From: Gloeotrichia echinulata CP02
Lineage (GTDB): Bacteria; Cyanobacteriota; Cyanobacteriia; Cyanobacteriales; Nostocaceae
Assembly: GCA_038087035.1 (NCBI GenBank)
Contig: CP051187.1
Span: forward strand, 1,302,001 to 1,366,000
Reading direction: 5' to 3'
Length of the DNA stretch: 64,000 nt
Of the stretch, positions 53,736 to 62,500 are shown one piece after another. A program made the position numbers and the translations under genes. Numbering within the stretch: the stretch's first letter is position 1; the number at the start of each line of letters is the position of its first letter. Below the pieces are notes generated by a model. That model saw nothing but the letters and a program-made list of their open reading frames with translations. It did no database searches and was not told the DNA's origin.

Positions 53736-53762
53736 TAGGGGCGCAAGGCCTTGCGCCCCTAC
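53736..53762. repeat. GC-rich palindrome, GGCGCAAGGCCTTGCGCC family
   Basis: TAGGGGCGCAAGG and its complement, followed by AATGTGGTAATTGTATGAAAAC, a relaxed form of the tail seen at 14200 and 39690. It lies between the convergent S51 and cysteine desulfurase genes. Confidence 0.85.
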
Positions 53763-53799
53763 AGAAAATGTGGTAATTGTATGAAAACGGCGATCGCGC

Positions 53800-54966
53800 C
53801 TAGACCAAAGTCGCTTGTTTGCGTAAACTGTGAATAGTGGCGATCGCATGTTTGGCGACGATATCAATCTCCTCTTGGGTATTGAAGCGTCCAATGCCAA
53901 ACCGCACGGATGCATAAGCTAGTTGTTCACAATGTCCCAATGCTGTGAGAACATAAGAAGGGGCGGTGTTGGCTGAGGAGCAAGCTGAACCGGATGATAT
54001 TGCCATGACTGGCTGTAATCCTAAAGAAAGGGCGGCGCCGTCTACTCCTTCAATGCTGATATTCAGGTTTCCGGCGATTCTTTGGCTGGGATGTCCGTTG
54101 AGATGTACTCCTGTCAATTGGGAAAGTTGTTTCCACAATCTTTGTCTAAGTTCTGTCAGGCGTTGGTTTTCCGTTGCTTGTTCAGCCAAGGCGATTTCTA
54201 CGGCTTTACCTAAACCGACAATTTGCGGTGTATATAATGTTCCCGAACGCATTCCCCGTTCATGTCCTCCGCCATGCAGTTGGGGAGCCAGTTGAACTCT
54301 GGGGTTGCGTCTGCGGACGTACAATGCACCGATGCCTTTTGGTCCGTAGACTTTATGTGCTGTGAGCGACATTATATCAATATTTAGCGCTTCCACATCT
54401 AAGGGAATTTTACCAATGGCTTGGGCTGCGTCTGTGTGAAAAATTATATTGCGTTGGCGACACATTTCCCCAATTTCTGCTAATGGTTGCAATACGCCGA
54501 TTTCGTTATTTCCAGCCATCACCGACACCAAAATTGTGTCAGGACGGAAGGCTTTTTCTAACTCGGTTAAATCAATTAATCCATCTTTTTGCACTGGGAG
54601 GATGGTAATTCCGAAACCGAGAGTTTGTAAATATTTACAAGGGTCGAGAACGGCTTTATGTTCAGTCGCCACTGTTATAATATGTTGACCCTTTTGAAAA
54701 TAAGCCTCAGCGACACCTTTGATAGCTAAATTATTCGCTTCTGTGGCGCCACTGGTGAAGACAATTTCTTCTGGTGTGGCGTTGATGGCGTCTGCTAAAA
54801 TTTCCCTGGTTTGTTTGATAGCAGCTTCTGCTTCCCAGCCGTAAATATGACTAATACTGGCTGGATTGCCAAATTTTTCGGTAAAATAAGGTAACATTGC
54901 TGCCAATACCCGTTCATCAACGGGGGTGGTAGCGTGACAATCGAGGTAGATAGGACGAATGGACAT
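53800..54966 (-). CDS. Cysteine desulfurase (NifS/IscS family)
   Basis: A 388-residue PLP enzyme that takes sulfur from cysteine for Fe-S clusters and other sulfur acceptors. Motifs: SGATEANNLAIKG, ATEHKAVL, HTDAAQAIG, the PLP lysine in TAHKVYGPKG (K205), and the catalytic cysteine loop SSGSACSS (C329). Class I (NifS/IscS) by the longer Cys loop. It follows a PD-(D/E)XK nuclease gene with only two bases between stop and start, so the pair is surely co-transcribed. It could serve general Fe-S assembly or a partner of the upstream gene. Confidence 0.96.
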   Translation of the reverse strand: MSIRPIYLDCHATTPVDERVLAAMLPYFTEKFGNPASISHIYGWEAEAAIKQTREILADAINATPEEIVFTSGATEANNLAIKGVAEAYFQKGQHIITVATEHKAVLDPCKYLQTLGFGITILPVQKDGLIDLTELEKAFRPDTILVSVMAGNNEIGVLQPLAEIGEMCRQRNIIFHTDAAQAIGKIPLDVEALNIDIMSLTAHKVYGPKGIGALYVRRRNPRVQLAPQLHGGGHERGMRSGTLYTPQIVGLGKAVEIALAEQATENQRLTELRQRLWKQLSQLTGVHLNGHPSQRIAGNLNISIEGVDGAALSLGLQPVMAISSGSACSSANTAPSYVLTALGHCEQLAYASVRFGIGRFNTQEEIDIVAKHAIATIHSLRKQATLV

Positions 54967-54968
54967 AA

Positions 54969-55595
54969 TTAACTGAATGCTTGACCTAATTTTTTTAAGA
55001 TTTTTAGCACCTGATACAACTCATTTTCTCTTTTCAACAAAGTAAATTCATCAGACAAAGCATACTTGAATGTATTTAATTTAGCTAGTTTCAAAAACAG
55101 AAAATGGCTTCCATTAGTTACTAATCCAAATACAGGTTTTTCTTCATGGGGATTTCCCAGCATATAAGTCAGTGCTTGGGGTATGGCTTCTAAGACAGAA
55201 AAGCTAGCCCTTTTTGATTCTATTACAAGTAACCACAATTGCTGCTGAATGACTAAAACATCAATTCTCCCTCGAATAATTTTTCCTTCATCCTCCGCCG
55301 AAATTTCTATTGACTGCTCATTTTTAATCAAAAAAGGTTCGTCATAAAATCCAGCCAGATTGAGTAAAGGAGATAATACCACCATTTTCACAACTTCTTC
55401 CAACAAAGGAGGATGTTTCACCAATCTGAGGAAATGAGTTTTAACTCTGTCTAACTCTTGCTTTTCTAAATCTGTGATTTCTGGTAAACCTGTAAACCAC
55501 TCTGTAAAAAACGCCTCAGATTCAGTCTGGTGCAGACCAAATCTTTCTTCTAAATAAGCAATGCCTACATTTTGCGCTTGGATGACTTGAACCAT
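54969..55595 (-). CDS. PD-(D/E)XK nuclease-like protein (type I restriction R N-terminal-like)
   Basis: A 208-residue protein. After a helical N-terminus, the core reads GRIDVLVI...LWLLVIESKRA, the D-(x)n-ExK motif of PD-(D/E)XK nucleases (D112, E127, K129 approximately), then QALTYMLGN and FGLVTNGSHFLFLKL, as in HsdR N-terminal domains. No helicase or methylase gene is nearby. The family is abundant and multi-copy in filamentous cyanobacteria. It is the first gene of a pair with the cysteine desulfurase. Confidence 0.8.
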   Translation of the reverse strand: MVQVIQAQNVGIAYLEERFGLHQTESEAFFTEWFTGLPEITDLEKQELDRVKTHFLRLVKHPPLLEEVVKMVVLSPLLNLAGFYDEPFLIKNEQSIEISAEDEGKIIRGRIDVLVIQQQLWLLVIESKRASFSVLEAIPQALTYMLGNPHEEKPVFGLVTNGSHFLFLKLAKLNTFKYALSDEFTLLKRENELYQVLKILKKLGQAFS

Positions 55596-55607
55596 ATTAA
55601 TATTAAC

Positions 55608-55670
55608 TCAATAGTTGACCTAATTTTTTTAAGATTTTTAACACCTGATATAATTGATTTTCTGGTGAGG
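55608..55670 (-). pseudogene. Duplicate remnant of the nuclease C-terminus
   Basis: On the - strand it reads ENQLYQVLKILKKLGQLLS and stop, almost the same as the last residues of the intact gene (ENELYQVLKILKKLGQAFS). It lies just upstream of that gene, so a tandem copy has been lost except for its tail. Confidence 0.75.
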
Positions 55671-55746
55671 AAATTTAATTTTTTCTTGTTCCATGACCTC
55701 TAATTCTTAATTGGCTGCTCGAATGGGCTAGTCACATTCTACTTAA

Positions 55747-56229
55747 TTATTTACTCCCTGATAATTCTCGCAGTTTAGTTAACACTTGTTGAGCATGACC
55801 TTTGGCTTTGACATTCGGCCAAGTATAGGCAATTATTCTATCAGGAGAAATCAGGAAAGTTGACCGCGCCACACCCATATATTCTTTTCCCATAAACTTT
55901 TTCAATCGCCAAGCGCCATAAGCCTGTGTTAGTAGATGTTCTGGGTCACTGAGGAGGGTGATGGATAAGTTATGTTTGCTGATAAATTTGCAATGAGTTT
56001 TACCCGAATCTGGACTTACGCCTAAAATTTTCGCTCCTAGTTGGCTGAAGTCTGGATACAACTCGGTAAAATCTTTGGCTTCTGTGGTGCAGCCAGGGGT
56101 GTCATCTTTGGGGTAGAAATAAAGTATAACCCATTGAGCGGTGAAATCAGCGAGACTGACTGGGTTTTCATTTTGGTTTGGGGTAGAGAAATCTGGTGCT
56201 GGTTCTCCAGGTTGGGGAATGTTGGTCAT
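55747..56229 (-). CDS. bcp: Peroxiredoxin, BCP/PrxQ type
   Basis: A 160-residue thiol peroxidase. FYPKDDTPGCTTEAKDF places the peroxidatic cysteine at C47. The resolving cysteine five residues later in most PrxQ proteins is replaced (CTTEA), so it is a 1-Cys or atypical form; the other cysteine (C80, THCKF) might resolve it. It reduces hydrogen and alkyl peroxides in the cytoplasm, with thioredoxin as the usual reductant. Confidence 0.93.
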   Translation of the reverse strand: MTNIPQPGEPAPDFSTPNQNENPVSLADFTAQWVILYFYPKDDTPGCTTEAKDFTELYPDFSQLGAKILGVSPDSGKTHCKFISKHNLSITLLSDPEHLLTQAYGAWRLKKFMGKEYMGVARSTFLISPDRIIAYTWPNVKAKGHAQQVLTKLRELSGSK

Positions 56230-56344
56230 GATCTGTGTAGGATGTCCTGATGCTGTCTAAGCTAACCTTTCATTGTAGCCGATATGAGCAGTCACCGCAC
56301 GCCAGATGTACAGCAGAAATCTTTAGCTATTTTAAAGTAAAAAA

Positions 56345-56383
56345 AACCCAACTCAAACTCACCGACAAGTGAGGAGTTGGGTT
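56345..56383 (-). terminator. Terminator for the RDD gene
   Basis: AACCCAACTC pairs perfectly with GAGTTGGGTT (10 bp) and, on the - strand, is followed by a run of eight T. It lies about 90 bases past the end of the - strand RDD gene. Confidence 0.8.
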
Positions 56384-56474
56384 AATCTAACTTTGGGGGT
56401 GAGCTTTGCCCAATAAGAAGCCAATACGCCTCTTGGCAAATAACAGGTTTACCAATATCGTGCTGACATCATCA

Positions 56475-56891
56475 CTATTTCTTGACTACTAGAGTACTAG
56501 CTATGATGTCGTGGAGCGCTTGCTTTTTCTCGCTAAATGCAGCCATAATATAGCCAATCGCAAAAATCAAACTGGAAATAAACTTAGAAAAATGCCTTCC
56601 CGTAGCTCTACCAAAAGAGATTTTGTTCCCCTCAGTGACAATAATTCCCAATGCTTGTTTACCAAGAGTAGCCTGTTGATCTGAACTTTCTAGCAATGCA
56701 AAGTAAAGCCAAGCAATTACAATTCCCAAAACAAAGGCAATACCTTCAACACCTTCAGCAGTTCCTAGAGCAGTAGCATACAAGAAACCAAAGACGAAGC
56801 CAACAACGGAGCCTAAAATGTATAAAATAATCACGTCAAGCAAGTATGCTACAAATCTCGTCAACCGGCGTACTGTGGTTGCATGGTTCAC
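56475..56891 (-). CDS. RDD family membrane protein
   Basis: A 138-residue protein with three hydrophobic segments. RRLTRFVAYLLDVIIL at the N-terminus contains the R..D pattern, and TLGKQALGIIVTEGNKISFGRA with RHFSKFIS completes the RDD domain. The function is unknown; transport is suggested for some relatives. The start is a GTG at 56891, and AGGA directly precedes it. A broken second RDD copy lies two bases upstream. Confidence 0.85.
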   Translation of the reverse strand: MNHATTVRRLTRFVAYLLDVIILYILGSVVGFVFGFLYATALGTAEGVEGIAFVLGIVIAWLYFALLESSDQQATLGKQALGIIVTEGNKISFGRATGRHFSKFISSLIFAIGYIMAAFSEKKQALHDIIASTLVVKK

Positions 56892-56893
56892 TC

Positions 56894-57282
56894 CTAACGT
56901 TTTTTAACTACTAAACAACCAGTGATTTGATCGTGCAGAGTTTGTGCTTTACTCGTAAAACCTGCCATGATGTAGCCCACCCCCAAAGTTAAATATGATG
57001 AAATATATTTGCTAATATGCCTTGCAAAAGCCACACCAAAAGAGATTTTATTGCCCTTGAGGTCGGTAACAATAATACCCAAAGCTATTTTGTCAAGCGT
57101 TCCCTGTTGGGAAGAAGACTCCATTACTGAGCTGTAAATGGCAAACCAAAACCGCCACCCCCTAGCTGACGTATGACTCGATAGCGCCCTTGTAGTAGAA
57201 GTTCGGAGCCGCAACTGAGACAAAATAATTCATCATCACGATTTTGCGGTTTTGAGCAGTCGGGTTTAATGCACAGACTCAT
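56894..57282 (-). pseudogene. Chimeric remnant: Ser/Thr kinase N-terminus joined to RDD C-terminus
   Basis: From the ATG at 57282 the - strand encodes a zinc ribbon (LCIKPDC...LFCLSC) and the first kinase segment (RYRVIRQLGGGGFG) and then hits a stop at 57124-57126. In another frame, overlapping from about 57150, the sequence reads WFAIYSSVMESSSQQGTLDKIALGI and continues as the second half of an RDD domain to 56894. The join falls in the glycine loop and shifts the frame, so neither domain is complete. It likely arose by deletion between a kinase gene and an RDD gene. Confidence 0.8.
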
Positions 57283-57407
57283 TGCATCAGCCGGTAACGG
57301 TTTTATCTGCCATTTTACCGTTATCGATGTGTTTAACAAGAGTAATTTTTATACAAACATTGCGGCTGTATTAATACGGTGCGTTACGCTGTCGCGGTAA
57401 CACACCC

Positions 57408-57590
57408 TTAGCTCGACTTTATCCAAAATTAAGAACTTGGTTCTCCTTATAGGGCAAAAATCCTGGCTTTTTGGCAAAAACTTTTTCCATGTCACTGATT
57501 CACGGTGAAATTGAAAAACTCAAACTATCGCCCTATATAGCTTTCAGCGTTAGTGATCGCCTTCATGGAAAATGGATAAAGTCGAGCTAA
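57408..57590. mobile_element. 183-bp element with 18-bp perfect terminal inverted repeats
   Basis: TTAGCTCGACTTTATCCA (57408-57425) and TGGATAAAGTCGAGCTAA (57573-57590) are exact complements. The interior has TATAGGGC and GCCCTATA arms and no reading frame. It fills most of the gap between the kinase remnant and the next gene. Confidence 0.85.
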
Positions 57591-57674
57591 GACTGCCGGT
57601 TTAATCTATATTAAGAATCTAAATTCTTGACTTATGTTAAAAGAATATTGACACTCCCCTGGCTAAATCATACG

Positions 57675-57857
57675 ATGAACCGCTCAAAACTAGTTGCTAT
57701 AATCACCGGTGCGATTTCTATTATTTTAGCGATCGCCTACCTGATCATCGTTCAAGTACTCGACTACCGAGACATGAAACCCGCTCCCATCAGTCAATCG
57801 GTACAAACAGAGGTCGTTGTAGCCGTGAGAGTCCCAAAATTGGGAATTGGGAGTTAG
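57675..57857 (+). CDS. Small single-span membrane protein
   Basis: A 60-residue protein with one membrane helix (SKLVAIITGAISIILAIAYLIIV, about 4-26) and a short soluble tail. The last about ten codons (PKLGIGS) come from a GGGAATT/GGGAGTT repeat, so the natural C-terminus may have been altered. It lies just before a DUF58 gene, overlapping its ribosome site region, and is likely co-transcribed with it. The function is unknown. Confidence 0.65.
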   Translation: MNRSKLVAIITGAISIILAIAYLIIVQVLDYRDMKPAPISQSVQTEVVVAVRVPKLGIGS

Positions 57858-57864
57858 GAGTAAA

Positions 57865-59190
57865 ATGATTCCTTCTTTACGAGTTTATTTATTATTGATA
57901 TTCGGAATAGCGATCGCCCCGATTTTATCGCTATTTTTCGGTATTCCCTGGAGTATTGCGATCGCCTTACTATTTGATGTTGTAGTTTTGGGCTTGATGG
58001 TTGTGGATGGTTTGCGGGTACGGCGCTACCGGGTGCAAATTATCCGCGAATTACCGCCGCGCTTGTCTATTGGTCAAGATAATCCGGTGCTGCTCATGGT
58101 AACATCGGCAAAGGCTAATGCTGTGATTCAAATCCGCGATTATTACCCAACGGGATTTGCTGTGTCTGTACCCACACTCAGCGCGAATCTTCCCATCAAC
58201 AGCACTCAGGAATTGAAGTATAGTGTCAAACCAACACAGCGGGGAGAGTTTCCTTGGGGGAATATTCAAGTCCGACAGTTAGGACTTTGGGGATTAGCTT
58301 GGGATGATTGGCAGATTTCCCAAAGTCTGCGCGTGAAGGTTTATCCTGATTTATTGGGGTTGCGATCGCTCTCAATTCGGCTGACACTACAATCATCGGG
58401 AGCAATTCGCCAATCTCGCCAAATGGGTATTGGGACTGAGTTTGCAGAACTGCGGAACTATCGCACTGGTGATGATTTGCGATTTATTGATTGGAAAGCT
58501 ACCGCCCGGCGTGTGGGGACGTATAGTAATACACCGCCACTGGTAAGGGTTTTAGAACCAGAACAGGAGCAAACCTTGCTGATTTTGCTCGATCGCGGAC
58601 GGTTGATGACATCGAAAGTCCAGGGTTTGCAGCGATTTGACTGGGGTTTGAATGCGACCTTATCCTTAGCTTTGGCGGGATTACATCGAGGCGATCGCGT
58701 CGGTGTGGGTGTATTTGACCGCCAAATGCATACGTGGATTCCCCCAGAACGCGGTCAACATCACCTAAGTCAGCTAATTGATCGCCTGACTCCGATTCAA
58801 CCAGTATTGCTAGAATCTGACTATTTAGGGGCTGTCACCAGTTTAGTGCAGCGCCAAACTCGTCGGGCACTAGTAGTATTAATTACCGATATAGTTGATG
58901 TCACCGCCTCCGCTGAACTCCTCGCCGCACTGTCGCGATTAGCACCTCGTTATCTACCGTTTTCGGTGACTCTGCGCGATCCTCAAGTTGATCATTTAGC
59001 ACACACTTTTAACGAAGATGTGACAGTCGCTTATACTCGTGCGGTAGCTTTAGATTTATTAGCACAAAGACAAATCGCCTTTGCTAAATTGAAACAAAAA
59101 GGTGTATTGATACTCGATGCGCCAGCGAATCAAATTACCGATCAATTAGTTGAACGTTATTTGCAACTCAAAGCGCGGAATCAACTTTGA
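57865..59190 (+). CDS. DUF58 family protein
   Basis: A 441-residue protein with two N-terminal membrane segments (about 5-50), a beta domain, the DUF58 signature [23 protein letters not shown], and a vWA-like domain ([11 protein letters not shown]...LVVLITDI). Such proteins commonly pair with MoxR AAA+ ATPases and act in assembly of enzyme complexes; no MoxR gene is visible here. The ATG at 57865 with AGGAG at 57856-57860 is the best start. The gene ends directly before a long heptamer array. Confidence 0.88.
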   Translation: MIPSLRVYLLLIFGIAIAPILSLFFGIPWSIAIALLFDVVVLGLMVVDGLRVRRYRVQIIRELPPRLSIGQDNPVLLMVTSAKANAVIQIRDYYPTGFAVSVPTLSANLPINSTQELKYSVKPTQRGEFPWGNIQVRQLGLWGLAWDDWQISQSLRVKVYPDLLGLRSLSIRLTLQSSGAIRQSRQMGIGTEFAELRNYRTGDDLRFIDWKATARRVGTYSNTPPLVRVLEPEQEQTLLILLDRGRLMTSKVQGLQRFDWGLNATLSLALAGLHRGDRVGVGVFDRQMHTWIPPERGQHHLSQLIDRLTPIQPVLLESDYLGAVTSLVQRQTRRALVVLITDIVDVTASAELLAALSRLAPRYLPFSVTLRDPQVDHLAHTFNEDVTVAYTRAVALDLLAQRQIAFAKLKQKGVLILDAPANQITDQLVERYLQLKARNQL

Positions 59191-59191
59191 A

Positions 59192-59401
59192 GGGGATTGG
59201 GGATTGGGGATTGGGGATTGGGGATTGGGGATTGGGGATTGGGGATTGGGGATTGGGGATTGGGGATTGGGGATTGGGGATTGGGGATTGGGGATTGGGG
59301 ATTGGGGATTGGGGATTGGGGATTGGGGATTGGGGATTGGGGATTGGGGATTGGGGATTGGGGATTGGGGATTGGGGATTGGGGATTGGGGATTGGGGAT
59401 T
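59192..59401. repeat. GGGGATT array, exactly 30 perfect units
   Basis: Thirty consecutive 7-bp units without a single mismatch, starting two bases after the DUF58 stop. All frames are open through it (7 x 3 = 21 bases per codon cycle), which yields spurious reading frames of GDWGLGI or IPNPQSP type. Perfect units suggest very recent expansion or active homogenisation. Confidence 0.95.
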
Positions 59402-59408
59402 GGGGAGA

Positions 59409-59502
59409 AATGACCAATGACAAATGACCAATGACCAATGACCAATGACAAATGACAAATGACAAATGACCAATGACAAATGACAAATGACAAATGACAA
59501 AT
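59409..59502. repeat. CAAATGA/CCAATGA heptamer array
   Basis: About 13-14 units of ATGACAA or ATGACCA directly following the GGGGATT array. This is the core tract of the AAGTAGGTCGGCGCAAA element family, whose right end follows at 59503. Confidence 0.9.
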
Positions 59503-59541
59503 GACGACCCTAGCTAGTATGATTTATTTGCGCCGACCTAT
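59503..59541. mobile_element. Right end of AAGTAGGTCGGCGCAAA-family element, overlapping nifJ
   Basis: GACGACCCTAGCTAGTATG...TTTGCGCCGACCTATT matches the right ends at 7845 and 45859. On the - strand it encodes the last residues of NifJ (SAQINHTS) and the TAG stop. Confidence 0.8.
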
Positions 59542-62500
59542 TCGCCAAATATTGATACATTTGCCAACGCGCATCTACTTCCGCTTGGGCTTGTTCTAGC
59601 AGTTGTTTTGCAACTTCTGGCTTACTCTTGGTCAACATTTTGAAGCGATTTTCTTGATACATTGATTTTTCTACCGATTGGTGAGGCGATCGCATATCTA
59701 ATTGCAATGGATTCTTACCCTGTTTCTGCAACTCAGGATTATACCGATACAGCAACCACCTTCCTGATTCTATCAGAGATTTTTGGTGATTCATGCCTGT
59801 GGTCATATTGATGCCGTGGGCGATGCAATGGCTATAGGCAATAATCAGTGATGGACCGTCGAAAGCTTCTGCTTCCAAAAATGCTTTCAAAGTCTGTTCG
59901 TCTTTCGCGCCAATAGCTACACTGGCTACGTAAACATTTCCGTAGGTCATGGCGATTAAACCTAAGTCTTTCTTGGGCGCAGGCTTACCACTGGCGGCAA
60001 ATTTCGCTACCGCTGCTCTTGGCGTAGCTTTGGATGATTGTCCGCCCGTGTTAGAATATACTTCTGTATCCATCACCAAGATGTTGACATTGCGACCACT
60101 GGCTAAGACATGATCAATACCGCCAAAGTCAATATCATACGCCCAACCATCACCGCCGACAATCCAGACGCTTTTTTTGACGAGATAATCGGCTAAGGAT
60201 TTGAGATTTTGGATTTGGGATTTGAGATTGGGGTTTAGTTCTGAAGTTGAGATTTGATCTAGTTTTTGTTTCAAAATCTTTACCCGTTCCCGCTGTTCCC
60301 AAATTTCCGTCTCGTTATTTTGCGTAGCATTAATAATCGATTCGACAAGCTTCTCTTCAACTTCCCCACTCAACTTTTGCAACAATTCTACTGCAAATTG
60401 CGCTTGTTTATCTAGAGACAAGCGATAGCCAAAACCGAATTCGGCGTTATCTTCAAATAAACTATTAGACCAAGCAGGTCCACGTCCCTCAGCGTTGGTT
60501 GTCCAAGGGGTTGTGGGTAAATTTCCGCCGTAGATGGAAGAACAACCCGTAGCATTAGCAATAACAGCGCGATCGCCAAACAGTTGTGTTAATAATTTTA
60601 GATAAGGCGTTTCTCCACAACCAGCACAAGCACCAGAAAATTCAAATAAAGGTTCTTGGAGTTGTTGTTGGCGAATTTGGTGCAATTTTAACTGTCTTCT
60701 GTCAGGATTTGGTAAACTCAAAAAGAAATCCCAATTTTTCCGTTCTTGCTCCCGCAAAGGTAGCTGCTGCGCCATGTTAATGGCTTTGCGTAATGGTTCT
60801 GATTTATTTTTCGCCGGACAGACATTTACACAAATGGCGCATCCTGTACAGTCTTCAGCTGCTACCTGAATCGTAAATTTTTGGTTTGCAAAGTCCTTAT
60901 CTTTGGCGTCAATTGACTTAAAGGTGTCTGGCGCATTTACCAACTTACTTGCTTCATAAGCCTTGGCGCGAATGGCGCTGTGGGGACAAACCATCACACA
61001 CTTACTACATTGAACGCAAACTTCCGCATCCCACACAGGAATCTCTTCAGCAACGTTGCGTTTTTCCCACTTAGTTGTTCCACTGGGAAAGGTACCATCA
61101 GGAGGGAGAGAACTTACAGGTAAATCATCACCTTCCCAAGTCATGATTTTACCTAAAACTTCCCGCACAAATTCCGGCGCACTTATAGAAACGGGACTGT
61201 GGATAATCTCTCCATATTCCCATTTTTTCCCCATATCCCCATCTTTTACCTTCACCTCATGCAAATTTTCCAGGGTGTTGTCTACCGCTTGTAAATTCAT
61301 GCGAACAACTTCGGCGCCTTTTTTACCGTAGGTCTTTTCAATCGCTTGTTTAATTTTGGTAATGGCTTCTTTTTCTGGTAAGACCCCCGCCAAAGCAAAG
61401 AAACACACCTGCATAATGGTGTTAATGCGTCCCCCCATGCCACTTTCGCGGGCTACTTTGGTAGCATTGATGATGTACAACTTGAGCTTTTTGTCAATAA
61501 TTTGCTGTTGCACTTTGCTGGGTAAATGTTCCCAAACAGTATCAATATCATAAGGACTGTTAACTAAGATAGTCGCCCCAGGTACAGCGGCTTTCAAAAT
61601 ATCTATCCGTTCGAGAAAACCCCAGTGATGACAACCGATAAAATTAGCTTTGTCGATCAAGTAAGTTGACCGAATTGGCTCTGTACCGAAACGCAGGTGA
61701 GAAACGGTCATCGAACCAGATTTTTTGGAGTCGTAGACAAAGTAGCCTTGGGCGTAGTTGTCGGTTTCTTCGCCAATAATTTTGATAGAGTTTTTATTAG
61801 CACCCACAGTCCCATCAGCACCTAAGCCGTAAAACATCGCCCGCACAACGTTATCAGGTTCAGTAGAGAAATTGGGGTCAAAGTTTAAGGATGTGTGGGT
61901 AACATCGTCATTAATCCCGATAGTAAAATGATTTTTCGGCTGTTTTGCGGCAAGATTATCAAATATCCCCTTCACCATCGCTGGGGTAAATTCCTTGGAA
62001 GAAAGACCATACCGCCCACCGATAATAGATTTTAGATTTGGAATTTGGGATTTGGGATTGGCTTCATGAACCGCAGCTACCACATCCAAATACAAGGGTT
62101 CCCCGGCGCTACCTGGTTCTTTGGTGCGGTCGAGGACGGCGATCGCCTGTACACTATGAGGTAATACTGCCACAAATCGTGCCACGTCAAAGGGGCGATA
62201 TAACCGCACCTTCACCACACCGACTTTTTCCCCACTGTTGTTGAGGTAATCTACGGTTTCATGGACGGTTTCACACCCAGAACCCATAATCACAATTACC
62301 CGCTCCGCATCGGCGGCGCCGTGGTATTCATAGATTTGGTAATATCTACCTGTGCGTTCTCCAAATTCATCCATCACCCGCTGGACTATGGACGGTGTAG
62401 CTTGGTAGTAAGGGTTTGCGCCTTCGCGGGACTGGAAGAAAACATCCGGGTTTTGGGCTGTACCGCGTAAAACTGGATGGTCCGGAGTCAGGGCGCGCGC

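Noticed and set aside
53800..55595. Complete Dnd phosphorothioation system
   Set aside because: Only a desulfurase and a nuclease-like gene are present; DndB, C, D and E are missing and the desulfurase looks like ordinary NifS/IscS.
59150..59500. Overlapping long reading frames on both strands (GDWGLGI and IPNPQSP repeats)
   Set aside because: They are produced by the perfect 7-bp array, which is open in all frames; no start signal or non-repeat domain supports them.
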